Origin: Sphingomonas arenae
GTDB taxonomy: Bacteria; Pseudomonadota; Alphaproteobacteria; Sphingomonadales; Sphingomonadaceae
Direction: 5' to 3'
Assembly (NCBI RefSeq): GCF_016924655.1
Contig: NZ_JAFFJU010000001.1
Coordinates: forward strand, 558,001-622,000
DNA length: 64,000 nt
In this document: one piece after another, positions 1-7,730 of the stretch
Position numbering within the stretch: the stretch's first letter is position 1
How the letters are laid out: the number at the start of each line of letters is the position of its first letter
Translations under genes and position numbers: made by a program
The notes under the pieces: generated by a model
The model's database searches: none
What the model was told of the DNA's origin: nothing
The model's input: the letters and a program-made list of their open reading frames with translations, nothing else

Positions 1-96
1 TTCCGATGTGCGCGTGGCCCGGCTTACCCGCCTTCCTGGCACTGCACAGCGTGGAACCTCCGATTGATCGCAATGGTCATGAAGAGGAGATGTAAC

Positions 97-270
97 GTGC
101 ATTCGCGCCTGTACCGCCTGATCGAGACTCACCAGCGGATCGACCGCGCGCTCCGTGACGAGCAGCGCCGCCGTGGTGCCGATCCGATGCGGCTTACTCA
201 GCTCAAGAAGATGAAGCTGAGAGTGAAGGACCTCATCCATCGCTTCACCATGCGGCGCGCCCACGCCTGA
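97..270 (+). CDS. DUF465 family small protein (YdcH-like)
   Basis: A 57-residue, very basic, helical protein. The pattern RLYRLIETHQRID followed by LKKMKLRVKDLIHRF fits the DUF465/YdcH family, which are short two-helix proteins of unknown function common in alphaproteobacteria. I chose the GTG at 97 because a good ribosome site (aagaggaga, 82-90) lies about 7 bases upstream. An in-frame TTG at 64 would add 11 residues with no site before it. A GC-rich hairpin (284-304) follows the stop. The family call is from pattern recall, and no biochemical role is known. Confidence 0.75.
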   Translation: MHSRLYRLIETHQRIDRALRDEQRRRGADPMRLTQLKKMKLRVKDLIHRFTMRRAHA

Positions 271-283
271 GTTCAACGAACCA

Positions 284-304
284 GGCCCGGCAGCAAACCG
301 GGCC
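284..304 (+). terminator. Hairpin after the DUF465 gene
   Basis: A perfect 7-bp stem (ggcccgg / ccgggcc, 284-290 and 298-304) with a 7-base loop lies 14 bases after the stop codon. It has no T-run, so it is a weak intrinsic terminator at best. It sits just before the structured terC leader and may belong to the same folded transcript. Confidence 0.35.
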
Positions 305-312
305 GACCAGTT

Positions 313-410
313 CCCCACGCCGCCTGCCAGCCCCCCTTTGGCAGTCGAACCTGCCCGATCTGCTGCCGCGGTAAGGCTTCGGGCTCTCCATGCGGAGCCG
401 CGGCGTGGGG
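313..410 (+). promoter_or_regulatory. Structured leader of the TerC-family gene, candidate terC RNA motif
   Basis: A perfect 11-bp closing helix joins 313-323 (ccccacgccgc) to 400-410 (gcggcgtgggg). Inside it are a 6-bp hairpin (324-329 with 339-344), a possible stem 354-358 with 379-383, and a hairpin 382-386 with 395-399, which gives a multi-branched fold about 90 bases upstream of the TerC gene. A conserved terC RNA motif, proposed to be cis-regulatory, has been described upstream of such genes in Alphaproteobacteria. That this element belongs to the family is my inference from position and fold, not from an alignment. The ligand is unknown. Confidence 0.55.
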
Positions 411-499
411 AAACCTCCAAGGTCCAGGCTCTGATGCCGGGGCTCCAGTGATCACGGCGCCGATGCGACCGGTCGCCGCAACAGGGAAACGAGTTCACC

Positions 500-1549
500 A
501 TGGAATTTCTGTTCACTGACTGGCTCGGAACGCCGGCCTGGTTCTGGCTAGCCTTCATTGGCCTGGTCATCGGCCTCACGGCCTTCGACCTCGGCATCCT
601 CCACAAGGAGGACAAGGAGATGGGCATTGGCGAAAGCCTGAAGCTCAGCGTCTTCTACATCACCATCGCGCTGCTGTTCGGCGTCTGGGTATGGCTGGAG
701 CGCGGACCCGAACTGGGCATGGCCTACTACACCGGCTTCTTCATCGAGAAAGCGCTGTCGATCGACAACGTCTTCGTGATCAGCCTCATCTTCACCTACT
801 TCGCGATTCCCGCGAAGTACCAGTATCGCGCTTTGCTGTGGGGCATCATCGGCGTGATCGTGCTGCGCGGCATCATGATCGGCCTCGGCGCCGCGGTGGT
901 GCAGCAATGGTATTGGGTGCTGTACATCTTCGCCGCCTTCCTGGTGTTCACCGGAGTGAAGATGCTGTTCGCTGGCGACAAGCCGATGGACATCGAGCAC
1001 AACCCGGTGGTCCGCTGGATCAGCCGTCACATGCGGGTGACGAAGGAACTGCACGCCCAGCACTTCTTCGTGAAGGTGCCGGACAGCACCACCGGCAAGC
1101 TGGTGACTGCGGCGACCCCGCTGTTCCTGGCGCTGGTGGTCATCAACCTGGCGGACCTGGTGTTCGCGGTGGACAGCGTGCCGGCGATCTTCGCCATCAC
1201 CACCGACACCTTCATCGTCTACACGTCGAACATCATGGCCATTCTCGGCCTGCGCGCGCTCTACTTCGCGCTTGCCGCGATGGTGCACCGCTTCCACTAC
1301 CTGAAATACGCGCTGGCGCTGGTCCTGGTGTTCATCGGCTCCAAGATCTTCGTGTCCGACTTCCTGCTCGGCGGCGACAAGTTCCCCCCGGTCCTGAGCC
1401 TCGGCGTGACTGCGGCGCTGATCGCGGGCGGGGTCGGCTACTCGCTCTACAAGACCAAGGGTCAGCCGGAGCCCGGCTGGCCCGCGGACGAGGGCCCGGA
1501 CGCGGCCCGGCGCCACATCGACGAGCTCACCGGCGGCAAGGCCGTCTGA
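500..1549 (+). CDS. TerC/Alx family integral membrane protein
   Basis: A 349-residue polytopic membrane protein of the TerC family, whose Alx and MeeY-type members are linked to manganese export and whose name comes from tellurite resistance. Both family signatures are present: EKALSIDN at about residues 83-90 and NLADLVFAVDSVPA at 216-229, with the acidic residues placed inside membrane segments. Residues 155-200 form a soluble loop typical of the longer Alx-like branch. The length is close to E. coli Alx (about 320) with a charged C-terminal tail. It is transcribed alone, behind a structured leader (313-410) that probably controls it. The substrate cannot be told from sequence. Confidence 0.9.
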   Translation: MEFLFTDWLGTPAWFWLAFIGLVIGLTAFDLGILHKEDKEMGIGESLKLSVFYITIALLFGVWVWLERGPELGMAYYTGFFIEKALSIDNVFVISLIFTYFAIPAKYQYRALLWGIIGVIVLRGIMIGLGAAVVQQWYWVLYIFAAFLVFTGVKMLFAGDKPMDIEHNPVVRWISRHMRVTKELHAQHFFVKVPDSTTGKLVTAATPLFLALVVINLADLVFAVDSVPAIFAITTDTFIVYTSNIMAILGLRALYFALAAMVHRFHYLKYALALVLVFIGSKIFVSDFLLGGDKFPPVLSLGVTAALIAGGVGYSLYKTKGQPEPGWPADEGPDAARRHIDELTGGKAV

Positions 1550-1698
1550 TCGTCGACGGATATACCAGCAGCCGGAAGTCCGTCCTCGCGCGCGATGCAG
1601 CTAGCTAGGCTCAGCTTGATGGGCCACGGCATGAGCAAGCCGCAACCCATCGTGCGTGGTGCCCGTCATGGAGCAAAGGCTGCGGGCGAGCCCACATT

Positions 1699-1735
1699 GC
1701 AAGCCCCGGCTGCGCGCATCGCCACCGGGGCTTGC
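1699..1735. terminator. Hairpin between convergent genes
   Basis: An 11-bp perfect stem (gcaagccccgg 1699-1709 with ccggggcttgc 1725-1735) lies between the stop of the TerC gene and the stop of the convergent PEP-CTERM gene. It could end transcription from both sides. No T-run follows on either strand, so the role is inferred from position. Confidence 0.45.
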
Positions 1736-1753
1736 TGCCGGAAGGACAGAGCG

Positions 1754-2524
1754 TCAGGCCGGGCTGGGGGAAAACATCCGACGACGCCTGAGAACGAACC
1801 CGATCGCCCCGAAGCCGACCAGCATCATCGCCCAGGTCCCGGGCTCCGGGACCGCTCCGCCGATCGGGTTGCCCGCGACGGTGATCCCGCTGAACGCCAT
1901 ACCGCTATGGTAGATCGTATCCGAGAAATTGGTGACCCCGAACTGCAGCATGTAGTCTCCGGCACCAGCGATCGAGTAGGTCGATCCAACCCAGCCCGTG
2001 TAACCGCATCCCGGCCCGAAGCATAAGCCCGAGTAGCTGCCAAGCGGCGACCATTGCGGGCCGCCCGAGATGATCGGCACGCTTGCAGGGTTTAGAGTTG
2101 CGGTGACGCCCGGTAAGTCCTGCCCCGGAATGATGCTCCCGCTGGGCTTGGTGCGCGCGGTAAAAAGGATCGCGACCTCATCGCCCGTCGACGTCAGGAG
2201 CCGCGCCCAGGCATAATCGGCGAAACCGCTGCCATCGCTCGTGATGTAATTGAAGAAAAAGTTCAGCGGATCGCCGGCCGCGGCGCTGAACACATCGGTG
2301 GTGAAGGTGGACCCGTTGGTGCCCGCGAAACCAGCCAACTGTCCGGCCCCGCTGACGCCACCGTTGGTGGTCACATAGCTATAATTGGTTCCTCCGGGCG
2401 GTGCGGTGACGACCCCGTTCGGTCCCAGGGTGCCGCAGGTGCCGATGCAGATCGAGGCGGCGGCCGGTGAAGCGCCGGCAAAGAGCCCGGCAAGATGCAG
2501 CAGGCAACGAAGGCGATTTCTCAT
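1754..2524 (-). CDS. Secreted PEPxxWA-CTERM sorting-domain protein
   Basis: A 256-residue exported protein. It has an N-terminal signal peptide (positive start, hydrophobic stretch ending near AAAS at 21-24), a Gly/Ser/Thr-rich beta-type body, and a C-terminal sorting signal: PEPGTWAMM, then a hydrophobic segment, then RRRR. This tripartite tail is the PEPxxWA-CTERM signal of sphingomonads, thought to be cut by an exosortase on the way to the surface. Four cysteines occur in two close pairs (CIGTC near the N-terminus, CFGPGC in the body) and may form disulfides. The ribosome site aaggagg precedes the ATG. No exosortase is in the window. The body has no function I recognise. Confidence 0.85.
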   Translation of the reverse strand: MRNRLRCLLHLAGLFAGASPAAASICIGTCGTLGPNGVVTAPPGGTNYSYVTTNGGVSGAGQLAGFAGTNGSTFTTDVFSAAAGDPLNFFFNYITSDGSGFADYAWARLLTSTGDEVAILFTARTKPSGSIIPGQDLPGVTATLNPASVPIISGGPQWSPLGSYSGLCFGPGCGYTGWVGSTYSIAGAGDYMLQFGVTNFSDTIYHSGMAFSGITVAGNPIGGAVPEPGTWAMMLVGFGAIGFVLRRRRMFSPSPA

Positions 2525-2789
2525 CCTTGCCTCCTTTTATGGCACGAGCGCGCAACCACGGGTCACGCGAAGCGTGCACGGTGTCTTCGATAACCCTGTT
2601 TCAAGAGGCCTGCGGCGCCACAACGCGCGACTCACAGGATTACTGCTTAACACAGAATCAACGGAAGCGGTAGGAGCCGCCGGAGCATGGGTTGAGCGCA
2701 TGTTGCAGAAAAGCCGGCTGGCCGGTGCAACCCGTGCGCTCTTCCTGCGCTTAGAGAAGGAGGTCGCGCTCCGCGACCCGGAGACGATC
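2525..2789. other. Divergent intergenic region
   Basis: These 265 bases separate the leftward PEP-CTERM gene from the rightward DUF2243 gene and must hold both promoters. The ribosome site of the leftward gene (ccttgcctcctt on the plus strand, 2525-2537) is clear. An in-frame ATG at 2700 could extend the DUF2243 protein by 30 residues. I see no convincing -35/-10 pair or other gene. Confidence 0.4.
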
Positions 2790-3542
2790 ATGGCGGAACG
2801 GTCGGACAAGGGTTACGCCATGCTCCTCGGGTTCGCGCTGGGCGGGTTCTTCGACGGCATCATGCTGCACCAGGTGCTGCAGTGGCACCATCTGCTGAGC
2901 CTCGTCCCAGGCATGAACGACCTGCGGACGCAGATCCTGTGGGATGGGCTGTTCCACATCCTGATGTACGTGCTGGCCGTGATCGGTCTCGCCGGCCTGT
3001 GGCGAGCGGGACGCGGGGGGATCGACCGGCGGCAGCTCACGGTCCTGCTGCTGCTCGGCTTCGGCATGTGGCAGGTCGTCGACGTGGTGCTGTTCCACTG
3101 GATCCTAGAGATTCACCGCATCCGCGTGGACCGGCCCGAGCCGCTGCTGTGGGACGTGGGCTGGCTGGTTGTGGTCGGCGGTCCGCCCCTGCTCACCGCG
3201 TGGCTGCTCGGGCGGAGGCACCGCGCTATCAGCCTCCGCAACGCCCCGCCCCTGTTGCTCGCGCTGACGATCGGGACGGCGGCCGCGGGCGCATGGGCAC
3301 TGCAGGGCCCGTCCGACCAGCGCTTCACCACAGTCGTGTTCGCCGGGGGCTTGAGCGAAGCGCAGATGATGGGCGCGCTCGCAGCCTCCGGAGCCGCCGT
3401 CGCCGGCAGCGCGCCCGACCAAGGCGTCTACGTCGTTGCGCTGGACGAGGGCAGTGGCTGGGAGTTGTACCACCACGGCGCCCTGTTCGTCGCCGGCTCG
3501 GGCACTCCCGCCGGCTGCTCCGCCTGGAGCGGGATCGCCTAG
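2790..3542 (+). CDS. DUF2243 domain membrane protein
   Basis: A 250-residue integral membrane protein. The N-terminal block with GFFDGIMLHQVLQWHH, followed by a DGLFHILMYV helix and a VVDVVLFHWILEIHRIR segment, matches the DUF2243 family, histidine-rich membrane proteins of unknown function. About six membrane helices lie within residues 8-170. The C-terminal 80 residues look extracytoplasmic, with small residues and AQMMGALAASGAAVAG. The start at 2790 is preceded by ggag at 6 bases. The conserved membrane histidines suggest metal or haem binding, but that is inference. Confidence 0.75.
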   Translation: MAERSDKGYAMLLGFALGGFFDGIMLHQVLQWHHLLSLVPGMNDLRTQILWDGLFHILMYVLAVIGLAGLWRAGRGGIDRRQLTVLLLLGFGMWQVVDVVLFHWILEIHRIRVDRPEPLLWDVGWLVVVGGPPLLTAWLLGRRHRAISLRNAPPLLLALTIGTAAAGAWALQGPSDQRFTTVVFAGGLSEAQMMGALAASGAAVAGSAPDQGVYVVALDEGSGWELYHHGALFVAGSGTPAGCSAWSGIA

Positions 3543-3937
3543 CCGGGCTGGCCGATATGGAAGGCCGCCAGCTTGTGGCCGTCCGGGTCACGGAAGTAAG
3601 CGAAGTAATAGCCGAACTTCGGGTCGCCCCGGTACCCCGGCGCGCCCTCGTCCGTGCCGCCCAATTCCAGCGCCTTGGCGTGAAACGCGTCCACCTTCTC
3701 GTTCGAATCGAACACGATCGCGACCATGTTGCCATTACCGCAGTCCGCCCGGCCCTTGTCGTACGGCCGGGTCACGACAAGCGCCGGCTTGTCCATGCTG
3801 ACGCCGTACATGGTGAAGCCGCCGTCCTCGTCGCCGAATTGCATCAGCCGCTTCGCGCCGATGGTACCAAGCAGCGCGTCATAGTAAGCGCGAGCCCGGT
3901 CTAGGTCGTCAGTACCGAGCGTGACGTAGCCGATCAT
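3539..3937 (-). CDS. VOC (glyoxalase/bleomycin resistance) family protein
   Basis: A 132-residue single-domain protein of the vicinal-oxygen-chelate fold. It opens with MIGYVTLGTDDLDRARAYYDALL, the first beta-alpha unit of the fold, and ends with YYFAYFRDPDGHKLAAFH, the usual last strand. Many family members bind a metal and act on small toxic or antibiotic molecules, others are lyases or dioxygenases. The substrate cannot be named. Its ATG overlaps the stop of the upstream DUF3617 gene by 4 bases (ATGA), so the two are translationally coupled. Confidence 0.85.
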   Translation of the reverse strand: MIGYVTLGTDDLDRARAYYDALLGTIGAKRLMQFGDEDGGFTMYGVSMDKPALVVTRPYDKGRADCGNGNMVAIVFDSNEKVDAFHAKALELGGTDEGAPGYRGDPKFGYYFAYFRDPDGHKLAAFHIGQPG

Positions 3938-4488
3938 CCCTTGCTTTCTCCTCCGCTGCATTCGCCGACGCGGCTCGCCTCCACCCGCATCGACATGGTC
4001 ATCTGCTGGTCGGGCGCGTCGCCCTGCCCCTGCACGCGCATGTTCATCTGGTAGCTGTCGGGCGAGTAGGTGCCGTTCAGCGCCATAGTCTGCTGCCGCC
4101 CCTCTGCGCCGCAGCGCATGCGCACGTCGATCTGCCCCCCGCCCCATCTGAAGGTCTCGTAGCGGCAGCTCTTGTCGGCGCCGGCGAAGAAGTCCTCGCG
4201 CGGGTTTCTGGCCTGCTCGGGGGTGAGGCAGGTGACGTGCGTCTGGCTGGTGCCCATCGCCTTCTTCATGCCCGCGCGCATGTCGGCCGGCATGCCCGGC
4301 ACGTCGATGTCGACAAGCGTAGCGCGCTGCTCCCAGCGGCCGGGCCGGACGAACTGCTCGTCGCGGCCGGCCTCGCGCAGCTTCTGCTGGACCTCGCCAA
4401 CGGAGGCGTTCTCCGCCGTTACCGTCTCGTCCCCGCCGCCGCAGCCCGCCAGGACCGCCCCCGCCAGCATGATCGTGGGTGTTCGCAT
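3934..4488 (-). CDS. DUF3617 family lipoprotein
   Basis: A 184-residue predicted lipoprotein. The signal peptide carries a lipobox LAGC at residues 13-16, so Cys16 is the likely lipidated residue. The body has the DUF3617 pattern: GRWEQRATLVDIDVPG near residue 50, a conserved TCLTPEQA stretch, and a cysteine-bearing segment CRYETFRWGGGQIDVRMRC. The family is periplasmic and of unknown function, frequent in sphingomonads. A ggggcg stretch precedes the ATG. It forms a two-gene unit with the VOC protein gene, which starts inside its stop codon. Confidence 0.85.
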   Translation of the reverse strand: MRTPTIMLAGAVLAGCGGGDETVTAENASVGEVQQKLREAGRDEQFVRPGRWEQRATLVDIDVPGMPADMRAGMKKAMGTSQTHVTCLTPEQARNPREDFFAGADKSCRYETFRWGGGQIDVRMRCGAEGRQQTMALNGTYSPDSYQMNMRVQGQGDAPDQQMTMSMRVEASRVGECSGGESKG

Positions 4489-4540
4489 GATCGCCCCCTG
4501 ATGCGGCGCAGCTTATGCGAAAGGCGCCGATTGGCAACCG

Positions 4541-4822
4541 TCAGCGCTTGCGCCGCGTCGGCGCATGGAAGTCGGGCGGCTTGTTCGCCACCCAGCGCAG
4601 GAACGTCGCAAGCCCCGCTTGAACGCGGAGCTTCGGCGGATCGTCCCCGATCTTGGCCAGCTCGATGTTGGTCAGGTGCACGTGCAGCGCCCGGTGGCAG
4701 ATCGGATGGACCGGCACGGTCAAGCGTCCGCCACGGCTCTTGGGCACGGCGTGGTGATATTCTACCCGCCGACCGAGCGGGCGGGTGCAGAGCCAGCAGG
4801 TAGGTTCCTCAGGGCAGGCCAC
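4541..4822 (-). CDS. HNH endonuclease-like protein
   Basis: A 93-residue protein with an HNH-type zinc core: CWLC near residues 9-12, then EYHHAVPKSRGG, then HPICHRALH. Two Cys/His pairs would hold a structural zinc, and the HH pair would supply the catalytic histidine. The protein is little more than the nuclease core plus a helical tail. Such small HNH proteins occur widely in sphingomonads as single genes. It starts with GTG and I see no clear ribosome site. No phage, restriction or toxin gene lies beside it, so the target is unknown. Confidence 0.75.
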   Translation of the reverse strand: MACPEEPTCWLCTRPLGRRVEYHHAVPKSRGGRLTVPVHPICHRALHVHLTNIELAKIGDDPPKLRVQAGLATFLRWVANKPPDFHAPTRRKR

Positions 4823-4895
4823 GACTCAGATATGGGGGTTGAGCTTATGTCCGCCAGCGATCCGAAGCGTCAAAGGCTATGGCGTGGACCAATCC

Positions 4896-5147
4896 CTAAG
4901 GCATTCTCATGGCTGCCGAGCAGCTGGCGGTGAACATGAGCTCGAAGAGGGTCAGGTCCGTGTCGTCGGTCACCCTCATTTTCCACTCCTGCCCGCTCCA
5001 GAACTTGTCAGGAGTGGCGCTTAGCAACTGACCCGAGAATCTCACGGCTTCCGTCCGCGCCGCTGCATCGTCGTCAAGCACTGTTCCCTGAAGGTCAGGG
5101 AATTCGTCGCCATCTGAAACGTGGAAGAAGTAGCGAGGCACAAGCAT
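4896..5147 (-). CDS. DUF6894 family small protein
   Basis: An 83-residue protein starting MLVPRYFFHVSDGDEFPDLQG with the motif VLDDDAAARTEAVRFSGQLL. This is the DUF6894 pattern (RYFFH, then D-x-x-G, then A-A-R-x-E-A), common in Sphingomonas and Rhizobiales and of unknown function. The acidic centre and WSGQEWKMRVTDD segment match the family's second strand pair. The frame stays open upstream across uvrB on the opposite strand, but similarity to the family begins at this ATG, so I start here. Confidence 0.8.
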   Translation of the reverse strand: MLVPRYFFHVSDGDEFPDLQGTVLDDDAAARTEAVRFSGQLLSATPDKFWSGQEWKMRVTDDTDLTLFELMFTASCSAAMRMP

Positions 5148-5339
5148 CTCCAAGCCTAGAGGCGGGAGCGCACTGTCTCTCAGCCACCGGAGCCCATGGT
5201 TCGACCGGTGATGAGCGCTATGTAGGATAGACGACGTACGGCGACTAGTCTCCAAAGCGGCACGATGTCCGTGTTCCACCCGAGGCAGACAATCGGCACG
5301 AATTGCCCCACGCCGTCTTCGCCCCCATATTCCCGCACA

Positions 5340-7541
5340 ATGGCCATCCAGATCCGCACTTCCCTCGCCGAGCCGGAGACCGGCGGCGAGTTCGTTCCGC
5401 ATCGTCCCGCCCGACCTGACAAGGCGGAGGGCGGCCGCAAGTTCGTGCTCAAGTCCGATTACGAGCCCGCCGGCGACCAGCCGACCGCCATCCGCGAGTT
5501 GGTCGACGGCATCTCCGAGCAGGGCGAGAAGAGCCAGGTGCTGCTTGGCGTCACCGGCTCCGGCAAGACCTTCACCATGGCCAAGGTCATCGAAGCGACG
5601 CAGCGGCCCGCGCTGATCCTCGCCCCCAACAAGATCCTCGCTGCCCAGCTTTATGGCGAGTTCAAGAGCTTCTTCCCCGACAACGCCGTCGAGTTCTTCG
5701 TCTCCTACTACGATTACTACCAGCCCGAAGCCTACGTTCCTCGGACCGACACCTACATCGAGAAGGAAAGCTCGGTGAACGAGGGCATCGACCGGATGCG
5801 CCACTCGGCCACGCGCTCGCTGCTGGAACGCGACGACGTGATCATCGTGGCGTCCGTCTCCTGCCTCTACGGCATCGGCTCGGTCGAGACCTATTCGGCC
5901 ATGGTCTTCTCGATGAAGAAGGGGGCGCAGGAGGACCAGCGCGAGATCATCCGCAAGCTGGTCGCGCTGCAGTACAAGCGCAACGACCAGGCCTTTGCCC
6001 GAGGCAATTTCCGGGTGCGCGGCGACAATCTGGAGATTTTCCCTTCGCACTATGAGGACACCGCCTGGCGGGTGAGCTTCTTCGGCGACGAGATCGAGGA
6101 CATTGTCGAGTTCGATCCGCTGACCGGCAAGAAGATCGCCTCGCTGCAGAGCGTGAAGGTCTACGCCAACTCCCACTATGTGACGCCGGGCCCGACCCTG
6201 AAGCAGGCGATGGGCGCGATCCGGCACGAGCTGGAGGAGCGCCTGAAGGAGATGAACGCGGAAGGCCGCTACCTCGAGGCGCAGCGGCTGGAGCAGCGCA
6301 CCAACTTCGACCTCGAGATGATTGCCGCCACCGGCTCCTGCGCCGGCATCGAGAACTACAGCCGCTTCCTTACCGGCCGCCTGCCCGGCGAGCCGCCGCC
6401 GACTTTGTTCGAATACCTCCCCGACAACGCCCTGCTGTTCGTCGACGAAAGCCACCAGACCGTGCCGCAGATCGGCGCCATGGCCCGGGGGGACCACCGT
6501 CGTAAGATCACGCTCGCCGAGTACGGCTTCCGACTGCCGAGCTGCATCGACAACCGTCCGCTGCGGTTCAACGAATGGGACGCGATGCGCCCTCAATCGG
6601 TCTTCGTCTCTGCGACGCCGGGGCCGTGGGAGCTCAACGAGACCGGCGGCGTGTTCAGCGAGCAGGTGATCCGCCCCACCGGCCTCATCGACCCGCCGGT
6701 TGAGATCAAGCCGATCGAAGACCAGGTCGACGACCTCATCCACGAGGCGAAGAAGACCGCGCAGAAGGGCTACCGCACCCTCGTCACCACTTTGACCAAG
6801 CGGATGGCCGAGGACCTGACCGAGTTCCTCCACGAGGCGGGCCTGAAGGTCCGCTACATGCACTCGGACGTCGAGACGCTGGAGCGCATCGAACTGATCC
6901 GCGACCTCCGTCTAGGCGTCTACGACGTGCTGGTCGGTATCAACCTGCTGCGCGAGGGCCTCGACATTCCCGAGTGCGGGCTGGTGGCGATCCTGGACGC
7001 CGACAAGGAGGGCTTCCTCCGGTCCGAAACTTCGCTGATCCAGACCATCGGCCGCGCCGCCCGAAACGTCGAGGGGCGTGTCATCCTCTACGCAGACAGT
7101 ATCACCGGCTCCATGGAGCGCGCGCTCAACGAGACCAACCGGCGACGCGAGAAGCAGGAAGAATACAACCGCATCCACGGCATCACGCCCGAGACGATCA
7201 AGCGGCAGATCAGCGACATTATCGCCCATGTCTCGACGCGCGATGGCGTGGTGGTGGACACTGGCGATCCCGACACGCCGCACCTCGTCGGCCACAACCT
7301 GCGCGCCTACATCAGCGACCTCGAGCAGCGCATGCGCAAGGCGGCCGCCGACCTCGAGTTCGAAGAGGCCGGCCGCCTGCGCGACGAGATCCGGCGGCTT
7401 GAGGAGGACGACCTCGGCATCCCGCACTCGCAGCGCGTCGCGCCGCGGGTCGGTCACTCGACAGAAGGCAAGCCCGGCACCCGCAAGACCCGCTTCGGCA
7501 AGCAGCAGCAAGTCCGCATGAACAAGCGCGCGCGGCGCTGA
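5340..7541 (+). CDS. uvrB: Excinuclease ABC subunit UvrB
   Basis: The 733-residue damage-verifying subunit of nucleotide excision repair. UvrA loads it on damaged DNA and it then recruits UvrC. Visible features are Walker A GVTGSGKT (70-77), the beta-hairpin [10 protein letters not shown] (123-132) that threads between the strands, the Walker B-like FVDESH stretch, helicase motifs V-VI near 540-600 ([21 protein letters not shown]), and a UVR domain near 660-695 that contacts UvrC. It is longer than E. coli UvrB (673) by an N-terminal extension of about 35 residues and a basic tail. No clear ribosome site precedes the ATG, so the mRNA may be leaderless. The gene stands alone. Confidence 0.97.
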   Translation: MAIQIRTSLAEPETGGEFVPHRPARPDKAEGGRKFVLKSDYEPAGDQPTAIRELVDGISEQGEKSQVLLGVTGSGKTFTMAKVIEATQRPALILAPNKILAAQLYGEFKSFFPDNAVEFFVSYYDYYQPEAYVPRTDTYIEKESSVNEGIDRMRHSATRSLLERDDVIIVASVSCLYGIGSVETYSAMVFSMKKGAQEDQREIIRKLVALQYKRNDQAFARGNFRVRGDNLEIFPSHYEDTAWRVSFFGDEIEDIVEFDPLTGKKIASLQSVKVYANSHYVTPGPTLKQAMGAIRHELEERLKEMNAEGRYLEAQRLEQRTNFDLEMIAATGSCAGIENYSRFLTGRLPGEPPPTLFEYLPDNALLFVDESHQTVPQIGAMARGDHRRKITLAEYGFRLPSCIDNRPLRFNEWDAMRPQSVFVSATPGPWELNETGGVFSEQVIRPTGLIDPPVEIKPIEDQVDDLIHEAKKTAQKGYRTLVTTLTKRMAEDLTEFLHEAGLKVRYMHSDVETLERIELIRDLRLGVYDVLVGINLLREGLDIPECGLVAILDADKEGFLRSETSLIQTIGRAARNVEGRVILYADSITGSMERALNETNRRREKQEEYNRIHGITPETIKRQISDIIAHVSTRDGVVVDTGDPDTPHLVGHNLRAYISDLEQRMRKAAADLEFEEAGRLRDEIRRLEEDDLGIPHSQRVAPRVGHSTEGKPGTRKTRFGKQQQVRMNKRARR

Positions 7542-7730
7542 TCCACCTGCGGCCCACTGGCAACACACGGCCGACCTAACTTCCTGTTAACCGTGTCCAG
7601 GTATAGCCTCAACGAACAAAGCTGCTAATCGCGCCCACCGCGGGGGGTCGGAAAGCCCTACGCAAGCCAGTCCTTGCCTGCTCCAGCCGCTTCTCGCCTG
7701 GGGGCGCATGGCAATTTTGGGTGTTCTCGC

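Noticed and set aside
1-96. End of a gene entering from the left edge
   Set aside because: No frame in the first 96 bases shows a recognisable protein end.
548-1516. Long antisense frame opposite the TerC gene
   Set aside because: Composition is that of a reverse-frame shadow (rich in His, Arg, Asp, Gln), with no domain.
4541-5147. Restriction or toxin-like system around the HNH protein
   Set aside because: No methylase, antitoxin or phage gene lies beside it. The neighbours are DUF3617 and DUF6894 proteins.
4896-6863. Long open frame antisense to uvrB
   Set aside because: High-GC DNA gives long antisense frames. Only its last 83 residues (DUF6894, 4896-5147) match a family, and that part lies outside uvrB.
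7640-7680. Resemblance to part of the cyclic-di-GMP-I (GEMM) riboswitch, ggaaagccctacgcaagcc
   Set aside because: Only the acgcaa-type stretch is similar. The first conserved stem and the cacgcacagggcaaacc part are missing.
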